From the NCBI RefSeq assembly GCF_019578655.1, contig NC_063262.1:18359582-18423581 (forward strand): a DNA stretch of 64,000 nucleotides, read 5' to 3'. The notes beneath the pieces were generated by a model. It was given only the letters and a program-made list of their open reading frames with translations, was not told the origin of the DNA and ran no database searches. The position numbers and the translations under genes are program-made. How positions within the stretch are numbered: the first letter of the stretch is position 1; the number at the start of each line of letters is the position of its first letter. This document shows, piece after piece, positions 1-11,399 of this stretch. This DNA comes from Ricinus communis (taxonomy: Eukaryota; Streptophyta; Magnoliopsida; Malpighiales; Euphorbiaceae).

Positions 1-238
1 AAAAGCACATCTAAGAAAGAAGCTGAAGTTTTCCAAACCTCATTACCAAACCCGCTAAATGGTGCTATCCACCATTAATCCCATCCCACGTGATACACCT
101 TTCCCTTCACCTTTTTGTAGTCGTTGCTTGTTTCCTTTCTTTTTCTTTATTCTTTTCTTTATTTCTGAAAACGAAAGGACTGTTGACATGATATATAATT
201 ATTATTATATTATTATATTTATTATTTTGACTGAAATT

Positions 239-242
<4 letters not shown>

Positions 243-275
<33 letters not shown>
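243..275. repeat. (TA)n microsatellite
   Basis: An uninterrupted TA dinucleotide run of about 32 bp. The paralogous locus in A3 (48,336-48,396) is about 61 bp long, so the repeat changed length after duplication. Confidence 0.95.
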
Positions 276-276
<1 letters not shown>

Positions 277-520
277 AACATCTACAATGGCCAAATCTTT
301 TAAATATACAAACTTTGAAATAAAATAAATTTTAAAATAAAAACTTTAAAATAAAAGATTTAAATAAAAAAAATATAACTTAGAAGTTGAATACAAGAGG
401 AAGGTGGTTTCTCACTATCACTTTCACACTCTCTTTTCTCACTATATTTCTAATGGTATAACTTGAAGAATACAAGAGTTTCTTTTTATTTTTTCGTCTA
501 CCTTCTTCTTTGTTAGCTCC

Positions 521-530
521 TCTATTTATA
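521..530 (-). promoter_or_regulatory. TATA-type promoter of a minus-strand retroelement
   Basis: On the minus strand this reads TATAAATAGA, a near-perfect plant TATA box. Two copies of a direct motif (minus strand AAAAGACGTGGA, plus-strand CCACGTC at 597-603 and 637-643, 40 bp apart) lie about 70 and 110 bp upstream. Downstream, a phrase ending near CTCTTGTATTCTTCAAG is shared with the related sites at 48,642 and 62,515. The site follows a minus-strand polyprotein fragment (843-1,275), as expected for a promoter inside a retroelement 3' end. The function is inferred. Confidence 0.6.
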
Positions 531-842
531 GAAGTCTTCAGCCTTGAGATTCCATAAATGTTGCTTTGGTTGCTCTTCATAATAGAATGAGGGACTCCAC
601 GTCTTTTGGATGCTTTTAATAATGGAGTGAAGGGTTCCACGTCTTTTGCAGGAGTTATCTGTCATGCTTCAACAGAGATGAATCTTTTACTTTAAAAAAG
701 TAACGGTGCAGAGTTATTTGTCTTCTTTCTTCTCTTTTAAAAAGACTTTTTTTTTATATATATATTATTGGGCATTTGGCCTATTGCAGAATTGTTTTGG
801 GCTGCAATTTCTGGTTTTCAACCCAAGGACTTTACAAAGATG

Positions 843-1275
843 TCATTTGATGGGCTTAAATATTCCAAAACAGTCATCTTCGTTCGAGTCACCATCTAAA
901 TCAATTGCTGCTGAGCTGGTGCTGGAAGAGAAAGATGAAGCTTTAGATTTTCCTTTTGAAGAGACGGTTTCTGACAACTGTTTGATCAATTGTAAGAAAT
1001 CTTCTTCTGTTTGAGCCGCCGTTAGCTTTGGAATAATGAAAGACTTTTGTGTCAGGAAAGTGATATGTTCTTTCGGAGGTGGCAAGAAGTTATTCTTTGA
1101 AAGAAAACTTTGTACCATCTTTAGAGATAATTTTTCTTGATGGTTAAATTTATCTTACCATTTAACTTTGAATCTTCGGGCAAGAATGATTTGTCCATTT
1201 GCTGCTTGGTTGAAATGGAAATATGTCTCCAAATGGGGTGATGGTTCCCCGGGAGATATAGTGTCCAAGAAATCT
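843..1275 (-). pseudogene. Retroelement polyprotein fragment (copy A1)
   Basis: A minus-strand reading frame runs from about 1,275 to 843. It includes the phrase ILARRFKVKW, then an in-frame stop, then DKF, then a 91-residue open stretch containing FLSKNNFLPPPKEH and an acidic Ser-rich tail. The arrangement resembles polyproteins of plant LTR retroelements or caulimovirus-like integrated elements; I recognise the style and not an exact family. The stop codon is TAA here and TGA in the A3 copy, so the two copies decayed separately after one shared nonsense change. No protease or RT follows within the block. The same family appears at 62,693-63,060. It is a broken relic with no expected product. 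Confidence 0.6.
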
Positions 1276-2237
1276 AATTTAAATACTAAAAAAAAATTTA
1301 ATTTCAAATACCATAATTTTAAATATTATAATTATTTAATTATTAATAATAATTCTAAAATAATATTATTTATTTTAAAATATAAAAATTCAATTGTATG
1401 AGATCAATTTAAAGTAATTTATTGTTGATAAGTTTTAATAAGGACAATAATTTCTAAATAAATAAAAAGTCAAATAAACTATCAAACATAAGAAAAAAAA
1501 TTCTAAAATAGAAATGCGATCTTGTAATAATCTTTGAATTTTTATATATTTAATAATGAGTTTTTATTTAAGTTAATTTTAGCTTCATTATTATTGGGTT
1601 TAATTTGAAATGATTTAATGAAAAATTTAATATTAATCAAATAAATGAGTTATTTTCTATACCCAATTAGTTTGAAATTTTAAGAAATTATTCAAGTAAA
1701 TTATTTGAGAAATGATTATATTTTGGTTATTCAAATTTTCCCAAATGCATATTTATATAAGTAAAATTATATATTGGAAAATTTTGGAAGAAATTATAAA
1801 GGATGTTTTTATAAAAGAATTTTGAAAAAATTGGTATTATAATTGATTAGTAGTATTAAATTTTAAGTTGGAATTTGATTATTTAATTTAATTGTGTGTT
1901 AGGACTAAATTGGAAATTTATTTTGGAATAAGGATTGAAAGTATAATGTTATTTTTATGGAGTTTTAATGGAAATTTGTGAGTTTGGTATTTTTGTAAAT
2001 AAATATGTCGGTCAGGGGTATTTTTGTAATTATGTATTTTCAATAATTCGGATTTGGCCCAAATTAAATAGTTAGGGGCTTAATTGAAAGGCTAAAAAGA
2101 AGTTTGGGGGTCAAAATGGAATTCTGCGGGATGAAATTGTAAGTAATTAAGAAAGTTGAGGGACCAAGTTGTAATAAGGAAAAGTTCGGGGGCCTAATGT
2201 CGATATTGAAAGAAATGGAATCGGGGAGAGAGAAGGT

Positions 2238-2275
2238 AGAGAGAGAGAGAGAGAGAGAGAAGAGAGAGAGAGGAC
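2238..2275. repeat. (GA)n microsatellite
   Basis: A GA-rich simple repeat inside the solo LTR, immediately before its GC-rich segment. Confidence 0.9.
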
Positions 2276-3710
2276 TGCAGGCGTCGCGGCTCCGGGCGGA
2301 GGCAGCGTCTTGGTGGCAATGGCAATGCTCAGAAGCGTGGTGGCGGAATCGCGCGGTGGCACCGGCCGGCTGGGCCGTCGGCCGATCTCGGTGGCGATCG
2401 GCCTCCCTTGGAGAGAGCTTCCTTTGGCGGCGTAGCCGGTTTTAGTGGCCGGGGAGAGTTGGCAGTGGTGGCGGCCGTGTTTTCGATTTTTGGCGAGCTC
2501 CCACGTGAGGATGGACGATCGGAGGACGTATCCCGACTCTCCTCAGCTCGAGCTTCGCGATAGCACCGGTTTTGTGGCGATCGGGCTCCGTTTGCAAACC
2601 GACGGCCGTGATCGTCCGCAAATTTCTCCGAACGATCGGGTGTCAGATCGGAAAATCGAAAGCGGGGATCGTCATCAGCGCGTCGTTGTGAGTCCGATGG
2701 TGTGTTCAGATCGTCGATCGGACTTCGGCGGCTGGAGGCGAGTCGACCGAGCGATCGAGCGTCTCGGTAATTTTCTTTGGCCCATTAATTTTAGAAATTC
2801 TTAGTTTAATTGTGTGTATTGGATTATATTGAGTATTTGATGATATTTGTGAGTCATAAATAATTGTTTGTCAGTTTGCTTGCCTTGTATTTTGTGCTGT
2901 GTGGCGGAGTCGGGAAATAGTGAAGTTTGGGGACCCGACTCCCGTTGTTTTAATTGTTGGATATTTGGAGTGTTTTTCTGGCAGGTCCTGGACCCGTTTT
3001 TACGGGGGTAATGTTCGTGTTGTAGGGGAGGTTCTGCCGGATTTTCGGTAGAATTCTCCCGAGTCGAGATTCTTAGACAGTCAGTCCTAGGAGTCTAGAC
3101 CTAGGATTAATGATCGATTGTCTCAGCGTATTGATAAATTGTTTTCCGTGATTAGATGATCTGTCTGTTCGGCTCGCTCCAATTGAGGCACCAGAGCAGA
3201 GCTAGGAGGTCGCCCAATTCTGTGAGTTAAAGTCACTTAATCGTTGCACTATTGCTAAGTCTGAATTTAATATGTTATTTTGAAGGTTTATGGATAATAT
3301 GGTTATTAGTATCGCAACATAAATAATTTCACTGGATTATTGAAGATAATATAAATATTATTATTAATAATGTTATAATAATATCAAATATTATCAGTTT
3401 TCCACATGAGTTGCATGATGTCTTACTTTAAAATTGTTAATCGTTATTTTGATATAGTTGAATGACTTCTTTAGACAATAATATTTATTAAATGTGGTGA
3501 TTGCGATTTGGGAAATGTGGCTTGTAGAACATGCCGCCTGATGGGTTACATCAGGACCGCATGCGCACCGGTAATAATCATGGACATGTAATAAGATATT
3601 TATGGGTTTGCCCTGGTCGAGCATGGCTCTCTGGGCTGATTTGAGTAAATTGCCGGAGGTAAGGTCCCTGGTCGAGCATTGCTCTCTGGGCACCGGCTTA
3701 TTTGGATACT

Positions 3711-4560
3711 TAAGTGACCAGACTAGAGGTAAGGTCCCTAGTCGAGCATTGCTCTCGGGGCGCCAGTCTTATTGGATTAAGAAAGCCGAATGGCTACTAG
3801 ATTTTGGGGTTTAGAGTTCTACCGAGCCACTCGTCCCGTAAAAGTAAAAATATATTTTTATTTATTCATTTATTAATTTATTGTGGTATGATTATAATAT
3901 GGATTGTATTTACGTGCATGGTTGATATTTTGATTTGAATGATTAATATTTTATGTGAAGGAAATAGTAGGGTATGATTATAATATGGTTTGATATACTG
4001 ATTTGAATAATCTATGTTTTCTGAGAAGAAGCAATAGTCCCTAGATTATTTGATTTTAACTCACTCTCGAGACTGACAGTCTCCATTTATGGCTTTTTTT
4101 TCAGATTCGTGACTGTTAGTCCTCTCGCGACTCTTATTCAGTAACCCGACTCTTAAGTGACCAGACTAGAGGTAAGGTCCCTAGTCGAGCATTGCTCTCG
4201 GGGCGCCAGTCTTATTGGATTAAGAGAGCCGAATGGCTACTAGATTTCTTATTTGGATACTTAAGTGACCAGACTGGAGGTAAAGTCCCTGGTCGAGCAT
4301 TGCTCTCGGAGCGCCAGTCTTATTGGATTAAGAGAGCCGAATGGCTACTAGATTTTGGAGTTTAGGGTTCTACCGAGCCACTCATCCCGTAAAAGTAAAA
4401 ATATATTTTTATTTATTCATTTATTAATTTATTGTGGTATGATTATAATATGGATTGTATTTACGTGCATGGTTGATATTTTGATTTGAATGATTAATAT
4501 TTTATGTGAAGGAAATAGTAGGGTATGATTATAGTATGGTTTGATATCGATTTGAATAAT
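3711..4560 (+). repeat. Internal tandem duplication in solo LTR
   Basis: The phrase TTAAGTGACCAGACTAGAGG recurs at about 3,711 and 4,152, with a close variant at 4,260. The sequence after 3,711 (through CGTGCATGGTTGATATTTTG and beyond) is repeated from about 4,260, giving two long units near 440-550 bp apart plus one short unit. This explains part of the LTR's unusual length. Confidence 0.85.
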
Positions 4561-5173
4561 CTATGTTTTCCGAGAAGAAGCAATAGTCCCTAGATTATTT
4601 GATTTTAACTCACTCTAGACCCATACCTCCATTTATATTTTTTTTCGGATTCGTGATCGTTAGTCCTCTCGCGACTCTTATTCAACCCGACTCCTTCATC
4701 ATCGGGTGATGTATTTGATTTGGTATGTAAATTGGTAAATCTTAGATTCTCCGCAGTAGTAATAGTAGATGTATCAGTTATAAATTTTCTGAGTTTCAGG
4801 TCTCGCCTAGTTTTTCTGGCAGACCGAAGTATTTATGTAAAATGTAGCATTTAAGATAATTTGTGGCTTTAATAATATTAATTTGAGATGAGATTTGTTT
4901 AAATCAGTGAGTATCAGGCTTACTACGGGTTTCGGTGGCCTTAAGCCTATCCATTCCCTAGTGCCGGTCACGGGCCCACGGGTGGGGTCGTGACAGATAC
5001 AATCGGCAGCTGGTTTGAATTAAATCAGTTATCAGTTACTGTTTTTTTAAATCTTTATCAACGCTTTAATATAGCTGTTTAGTGAGAAACAACTATCAGC
5101 TGTATCAAACCTCTGAATCAAATACCTTTTAATATAAATACCAAAACATTTACAAGTTGATGTAGTAAGAATT

Positions 5174-5548
5174 AGAGTAAATTGCCCAGCTGGTACCAAA
5201 CCTTGGAACTGTATATCAATTTGATACCAAAACTTTAATTTGAATTAAAATGGTGCCAAAAGTATAAAAAAGTATATCAATTTAGTTCAAATGTCTAATT
5301 TCTGACAACGGATGATGACGTGGCAAGCTGAGGAGGTATATTTCGGTTGTTTTGCCCTCTCAACATGTGTCACGTCAATTAATTTTTCTCCTCAGCTTGC
5401 CACGTTACCATTTGTTGTCGGAAATTGGACATTTAGACTAAATTGATATATGTTTATGTACTCTTGATACCATTTTGATTCAAATTAAAGTCTTGGTATG
5501 AAATTGATATCCAATACCAAAATTTAGTACCAAATAGACAATTTACTC
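5174..5548. mobile_element. Foldback MULE-type MITE (copy A1)
   Basis: A roughly 375-bp element whose two halves are inverted copies: it opens AGAGTAAATTGCCCAGCTGG and closes with the inverse phrase ending AATTTACTC. The flanks are TAAGAATT (left) and TAAAAATT (right), a target duplication of about 8-9 bp as in Mutator-like elements. C1 lacks it: 36,281-36,289 shows the empty site. It carries no coding capacity. Copies are at 41,383-41,753 and 49,785-50,159, with a right half at 58,127-58,328. Confidence 0.85.
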
Positions 5549-5555
5549 TAAAAAT

Positions 5556-6130
5556 TGTGATAAGATTTGCAGAAAATACTATAAATCTAAACAAAATATT
5601 GATGAACCATATTAAAAAAAAAAACCTGCTAACAAGAGGGCTATAAAATCTTTTATAAAATCTAAAATAAAGAATACAAAACTGCAAGAGAATAATTAAC
5701 CTTTTTTAAAAATAATTAGACTTTTAACAAAGCTATATAAAATTTTATGAATGTATATTTACATCCTGTTTTATTTCCATTGGCTTTTTAACGTTCCGAT
5801 AATGGTGTCACATGGCTTGGCCTTGGAAAATGGGATGAAGCCTCTACATCAGGAGATATGTCATTATGGGAGGTTCACCAGCCAGCGGGCACTTTGCATG
5901 TCTGCCATGAACATGATAAACATGCTAATTTTTTAAGCCGTGATACATTTGAAGAGACCTTTAAATTGGTCACTTCACTTTCACCATCACTCAACAAATT
6001 CTCTCGTCTGTTTTTTTTTTTTTTTTGTATATATATGTATACCCATAGTTTATTCTACACACACATCTTTTATACCCACTATTACCAGAAAATAAGCCAA
6101 TTTTCCATCCTCATAAGGACCTGCCACTAG
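5556..6130 (+). promoter_or_regulatory. 5' flank and likely core promoter of TPS pseudogene (A1)
   Basis: This module ends about 5 bp before exon 1 and is shared with 36,290-36,780, 41,755-42,360, 50,160-50,740 and, in part, 58,329-58,586. A TATA-like run, TATATATATG at 6,028-6,037, lies about 105 bp before exon 1. The short open frames in it (VSHGLALENG..., and GGTTCACCAGCCAGCGGG read as protein) are not conserved as protein: frames and stops differ between copies. The promoter role is inferred from position only. Confidence 0.45.
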
Positions 6131-6133
6131 TTT

Positions 6134-8867
6134 CCAAATGCTACTTGCAATAATTTCTCATCAACCAAACAAGATCCTCGTTCACAAAATCAGAGGAAGT
6201 CGGATGATTATCTACCCACCATTTGCACACATAATTTCCTTCAGTCCCACAATAATGCTAATGCGGTACCCTACTAATTTATTGTTTCTGAGTGCCCTTT
6301 TTTTTTCTTCTTAAATTCTCTGCTTGAATTCCTCTAGCAAACTTAGAAAAATAATAGTTGACTTATTCTAAAAAAGCATATTAATATTACTTTTTATGTT
6401 ATTTAATGAATTTTAATACATTTAAATTTCGATATAAAAGTCAAGTTCACGAGGTAAAGTTCTATTACACGAGTACAAGTATAAGATATGTATATTTTCA
6501 TAACAATTTTTTATCCTAAACCATTATTTTCTTATTCTAAATAATAAAGCATAATATTTATAATTATTAAAATAATCTCATCTTATGATAATAATAATAA
6601 TTTAATATAGTTGTTATAATAAATTTGGGTAAAATCTAAATTTCCGATTATCTATGTTGTTATATTTATCAAATACATTTGATTGATTAGATGATGCTAT
6701 TCAGATCTTTATCCGACCTACTATAATTCTATTTTTATTAGTATTTGTGGGCATTTATTTTAATTCAATATTGGAATTCATTTTATTCTTTTTAAACTTG
6801 GAAGAAGGGATTCTATACTAAATTAAAATTTGGTACATTAAAAATAAAAAAAAGTGCGATAGTGATAGGTTCATATTATGTATATATAATTATGATTTTT
6901 AGTAGTTTATTGATATATTTATATACATAATATGGAGAAATATGTGCTATTTACCTTATTTTAGTTTTTTTATCTAATTTTAGGAAATAATAGCTAAAAA
7001 GGAGAATTTGAGCTAAAAATGCATTAATAAACTTTAAATAGACTACGGTTGTAAAAGACTTGGAAATAAGACATGTAGACTGCCAATAGCGCGGGCCTAA
7101 CTGAATTTATCACGGCCCACGAAAGAAGAATTAATTAGTTATGATGTAATTAATGGATACTTATCTTATAAGTTGTTTATTTTGTTTAGAACAGTAAATA
7201 TATAACTATAGAAGTTATGTGTTGAGAGAAGGACTCTAAAAAATGGAATTTGTATAAGAAGTAGAGGTTAATTAAACAAGAAGGCTTCTACTATTCTCCG
7301 TGAACAGTTCATCATCTTCTACATCTTGTTAGTCTTGTTGCATTGTTCTTTCAAGAATCAAATAAGCTTTTTAAAAACGTGAAGAGTAAGGATCAATCTT
7401 CTTTATTCTTTAAAAGGCCTTTGGATTTATGAGGAAGTTTTAATTTTATGTTCTTTGTATCTTATGTCTTTCTATTTAATTATAACGACTATTGGATTAA
7501 GTATGTCATGCTAAATTCTATAAGTGTTTAATTTGGCTTTTTATTTATATATGAACCTTATATATTATGAGCTTAATGAATGATTTCTTTATCTTCATAT
7601 ATGTATTAGTTTCATCTATTATTATTGATTGACCATTATATCAATTTAGCAATAATATTTGTTATAAAAATCTTTAGGTTACAAGTATTAGAAACATCAT
7701 CTTTACTTTAATATATGTTGGTGTAAAAAACCTAGATTGCGTCATTAGCTTGAGCGACTTAGCAAAAAGGCATATTACTATCTCATTCATTAGATTTGGA
7801 CTTAAGAGAAATAAGAGGGTTACTAAATATAAGCTAGACTAAATGCTCTTTTATCATATAGTTTATATTAATCATTCTAGTTGTATATTTTTTTCTAGTT
7901 ATTTAATATTTTTATAAATCTTAAGGTCATTCTCAAAATATTGGCTTGGAGTGTTTAGATTTATTTTTTCATATTTTATGTGATAGTTTATCTTTATAAT
8001 ATTTGCTCTATAATCCCTTGTGAGATCGATCCCACGATGAATTTACCCGTACTATCATTCAGTTCATATACTTGTACATACTAATTTAAACACATCACAT
8101 AACAACTACTTTTAGAAGATCAGACAAGGAAATAGATACTAAATTTATTTTATTTATAAGCTAACATATCATAACATTTACTTAAAAATAAGTTTGCATG
8201 TTTAATATATACAATATGTTATGTAATTATATTAAATTATAAAAGTACTTTGTTGGAATAAACGACAAATTCCATTTATGGGCCTGCTATTTCGAGAAAG
8301 AGGGAGGAAGGCAGAACAACACAGTGCGGGAGAGATAGAGAGAGGGATCGAGAGGTTAGAGTGTTAAAGAAAAAACTAACTTTTTTAGTTAGTAGCATTT
8401 TAAGGTACTCAATTTTTCCAAGCCAGAAAACTTAGACCATATAATATAAACTCATCAATATTATGTAATTTAAAATTGTAGGAATTATATTTTTCTAAGT
8501 ACAAAATTATTTAAATCTTAAAAAAAATGGTCTAATCATATTATGTTTCCAATGCTAATTATTGTTTATTAATTTACATTTACACTTGAATTTCCAGGAT
8601 GAAATATACAGAGACAAGGCAAAGAAGCTTGAAGAGAAAGTGAGATGTATGCTCCACAGTGAATATATCAAATTATTAACTGTACTTGAGATGGTTGAGG
8701 ACATTCAACGGTTAGGTTTAGGCCACCGCTTCCAAGAAGACATAAAGGAATTCTTGATAGAGTTCCATATATGGAAGAAGAAGGTAATAAAGGAACAGAG
8801 AAATCTCTCCATGAATCTGCTCTTTTCTTCAGACTTCTTAGGCAACATGGCTACACGCTCTCCCAAG
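6134..8867 (+). pseudogene. Terpene synthase pseudogene copy 1 (exons 1-2)
   Basis: Exon 1 (6,134-6,265) encodes the N-terminal RRx8W-like motif of plant terpene synthases, here R-K-S-D-D-Y-L-P-T-I-C, with the conserved Trp changed to Cys. It ends at a GT donor (6,266). A 2,332-bp AT-rich intron follows; exon 2 (8,598-8,867) begins after TTTCCAG. In frame it reads DEIYRDKAKKLEEKVRCML and EDIQRLGLGHRFQEDI, then a frameshift near 8,750-8,775, then in another frame LHESALFFRLLRQHGY and TLSQ. It ends phase 1 at GT (8,868). These are the hallmark N-terminal (PF01397) motifs, closest in style to TPS-b/TPS-a monoterpene or sesquiterpene synthases. Exon 3 onward, with DDxxD, is absent. Relative to copy 2 the start codon is removed by a 20-bp deletion, and an in-frame TAG precedes the exon. 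Non-functional. Confidence 0.88.
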
Positions 8868-10780
8868 GTATATTCGAACTTTCTATTCTCTTTTTTCCGC
8901 AACACATTCTATTGTTCTTATTTTTGAATATTTCTTGGACAATTTTAAATGCCGTCTTTCATATTAGCTTAGTTCATTTAGTGATATTTTTATTATTTAT
9001 GTTAGATGCCCTAAATAGTGACCTTTTTTTATTTATTTTAAGTATTACTTATTTGTTTAAAAAAACGAGAAAATTCTCTTAACCATTTGGATTAATTTTA
9101 AAGTTATATATGCTAAAATATAATTTTATTGCTTAATCTTAAATCCAAAAGCAAACCTATTATGGGTAAATTGCTATATTTTATATACAATTAGTACGGA
9201 TATTTTTATTTTTATTTTTCTTTTGGTACTACTGTTTTTATTTTTATTTTTATTTAACTATTAAATTTTTTTTAATTGATTCGTTATATTAACAATGTCA
9301 ACTCATGAATAATATATTATACTAAGAACATGGGACTTACCAATGAATGTGTATAATGTTTAAAAATTTATAAGCAAGTCCTAGGTACTTAGTAGGATAA
9401 TAATGAATTAATATTACTTGTGGAAAATTAATTAAAAATATTTTATTTTCAATAACATGTCAGTAAATGTAGATAAAAATAATAATCGGTACTCTAAATA
9501 AAAATGAAAAAAGCAATGGTATTATAAAGAAAAAAGTTATAATATTAATACCAAAATTTGGTGCTCACAGGCCATATTTACATCACTTTTGTTATTAAAG
9601 AACCTCCAAGAATAAAACCTACGAACTCTAATCCTTATGAACCTGTAAATCACTAACCTAAAAACCCAAAGAACAACTTGAAATCAAATCCTAGGATCGT
9701 CTAATTAGATTGTAAGATGATCAAGAATTAGAATCTAATATAATGGATTTTAATTAGTTTAACAGAGTTGTTCATTTTGGTTGTAGTTTTTCTTTCTAGC
9801 GAAGTTTACATTACAATTTATCTCCAACGTTGAAAAGTTCTTTTAATTTTATATAAAGAAAATTTACCATTATTTACATCTAGATTAAGCTCAGTAATTT
9901 GGTCAGGCTCAATGGAAAAATCCTTTTAATTTTTATTCAAATTTTTTAAGTTAATTATATTTTGATCCATGACCCGGTTCTTGACTATGTTAATTTCTTG
10001 ATCCATAGGCGAGGGGTTGATTTATAAATAAAGATGTAAAGATGTGAAAGAGCAGTTACAAAAGTTTTGGATATTAAAGTACATTTTTATAAAATAGGAT
10101 ATAAGTTTAGGAGACCGAGAGAAAGAATCAGATAATAAATTGAAAAAATTAAAGAAGTAGAAAAGTAGAATGTAGAATGTAGAAGTTATACACATATTTT
10201 ACATGTGCAAAATCTAAGCCAAGCCATTTATATCTATAAATACATGATGGCCTTTGAAGAACAAATCCTAGCCAAACAAATAGACCAAACTTAAAGTCTT
10301 TTATCTATCGTTAGCATTTATTTTAGTGCACTGGCTATTAAGCTTTCCATTTCAATTCTCAAGCACTCATTTACTTGCTTGTAAACATTTATTTTTTATG
10401 CAATCAAATCTTTAATCTCTTTAATTTACTTTTATGCGAATCAATTTTTTTTATATTTAATGCTTTCAAACCTATAAATTTCAATTTAATGCCTTTAAGT
10501 TTTTAGCTTACAAAATCTTTAGCTTATTAATCTATAACTTTTAGCTTACAGTTACTTTATTTCCAACTCAATTCATAAAGCTCATTTCAATTCCTTCACT
10601 CATTAAATATGGTTTTCACAACTCATTATATTCCATAAGCTCAAGTTTCGTCTTATTAATTTGCCATGCTTTTAATTTAGTGAAATTGCATTAGCCTAAC
10701 TAGGAATCCAAAGTAATCTATGTCCTTTTCTTATTCATATAATCTTTTATATTAGAAGTCTAAATGTCGGGCATAATCAT
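8868..10780. other. AT-rich stretch without recognisable gene (A1)
   Basis: Sequence following the exon-2 donor. I searched it by eye for TPS exon 3 and the catalytic motifs and saw none on either strand. Short open frames here are AT-rich shadows. The stretch is conserved in A2 (45,104-46,990) and A3 (53,444-55,390), so it was part of the duplicated unit. Confidence 0.6.
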
Positions 10781-10969
10781 TTGAGGCAATTCCTGAATTG
10801 TGGCTCTAAAGACTAGAATGTTTGTAAAATATTATCGGATCTCAAGATGCAGAGGATGCGCCTACAACAACATATCACAATATTCACATTCCTTAGCTTA
10901 TGGAAGAAATTAAATAGAGAAGGGAGAGGATCCTAATTCCTTAAAATCATCACCCTCAAGGCAAGGAGG

Positions 10970-11352
10970 TTCAACAAATTTCAAGAGGACCAAATACTGC
11001 AAATCTAAAGAATAATTTTCTTTCATTGCTTACGGCTACTAACCCTAATACTTATTTTGAAATATTAAAAGCTTTAAGGAAATAGAGTCAGAAAGTACTC
11101 AAGGCAGTAGGAGAACGCATAGGGTTTTTAGATGAAAATTTTGAACAGTTGCATAAAAGATATTATGATGATCTGGTAGCACTATTCCATCAAATGAATT
11201 CCTCAATTGTATTTGTCAAGAAACATCATCATCTTCCATTACCAAATTCACAAAGGGCTGAGGAAGGTTCAGTTATCAAACCCATTGGACATCTGATTGA
11301 AGAGCTTAAAGGAGGGGATTCCTTCATTATGATTTATACTCCTCAAAGGTAA
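10970..11352 (+). pseudogene. Unrecognised degenerate coding fragment (A1)
   Basis: One reading frame with a single internal TAG (after FEILKALRK) continues through VGERIGFLDENFEQLHKRYY, then DDLVALFHQMNSSIVF, a His-rich KKHHHLPLP, and LIEELKGGDSFIMIYTPQR before a stop. The A3 copy lacks the last stop and runs ten codons further; A2 is truncated after NSQRAQ by the inverted junction at 47,494. I do not recognise the family. The adjoining minus-strand copia RT suggests a TE context, but a captured gene fragment is possible. No start codon or complete domain is visible, so it is most likely a relic. Confidence 0.45.
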
Positions 11353-11399
11353 AACAAGAATCAATATCAACTTCCTAATTGAAAAGATGAAATTCTAAG

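Larger units (their letters stand above)
1523..4995 (+). mobile_element. Solo LTR, gypsy (Tekay-like), 3.47 kb
   Basis: Starts TGTAATAATC and ends GGGTCGTGACA, the TG...CA ends typical of large plant chromovirus/Tekay LTRs. It is flanked by an imperfect 5-bp duplication (GATCT at 1,518-1,522, GATAC at 4,996-5,000). The paralogous empty sites at about 49,610 and 36,115 read straight through GATAC without the insert. There is no internal region and no second LTR, so it is a solo LTR left by recombination. It contains a GA microsatellite (about 2,238-2,275), a GC-rich segment (2,280-2,780) and a tandem duplication (3,711-4,560). Family assignment rests on length, termini and general style. Confidence 0.8.
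1283..5117 (+). repeat. Right arm of palindromic MITE, split by a solo LTR
   Basis: 1,283-1,517 plus 5,001-5,117 match the right half of the palindromic MITE seen whole at 35,240-36,244, ending in the phrase CAGCTGTATCAAACCTCTGA. The solo LTR at 1,523-4,995 interrupts it. The left arm is missing and the element is fused to the retroelement fragment at about 1,275. The same truncated arm, uninterrupted, is at 49,372-49,734. Confidence 0.7.

Noticed and set aside
1168..1401. Plus-strand frame with FAAWLKWKYVSKWGDGSPG, also at 49,259
   Set aside because: It is the antisense of the retroelement polyprotein frame at 843-1,275, which has family-like motifs; the plus-strand reading is a shadow.
2147..2804. 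Open frames of 71-119 codons in the GC-rich part of the solo LTR, on both strands
   Set aside because: They overlap in several frames, have biased low-complexity composition (Arg/Ser/Glu from GA repeats and CG-rich sequence), and match nothing recognisable; GC-rich DNA has few stops by chance.
5751..6130. Short frames with SHGLALENG and GRFTSQRALCMSA, repeated in other blocks
   Set aside because: Frames and stops change between copies and the region lies directly upstream of TPS exon 1; treated as 5' flank.
8705..8905. Minus-strand frames over TPS exon 2 (also 44,941 and 53,281)
   Set aside because: Antisense shadows of exon 2.
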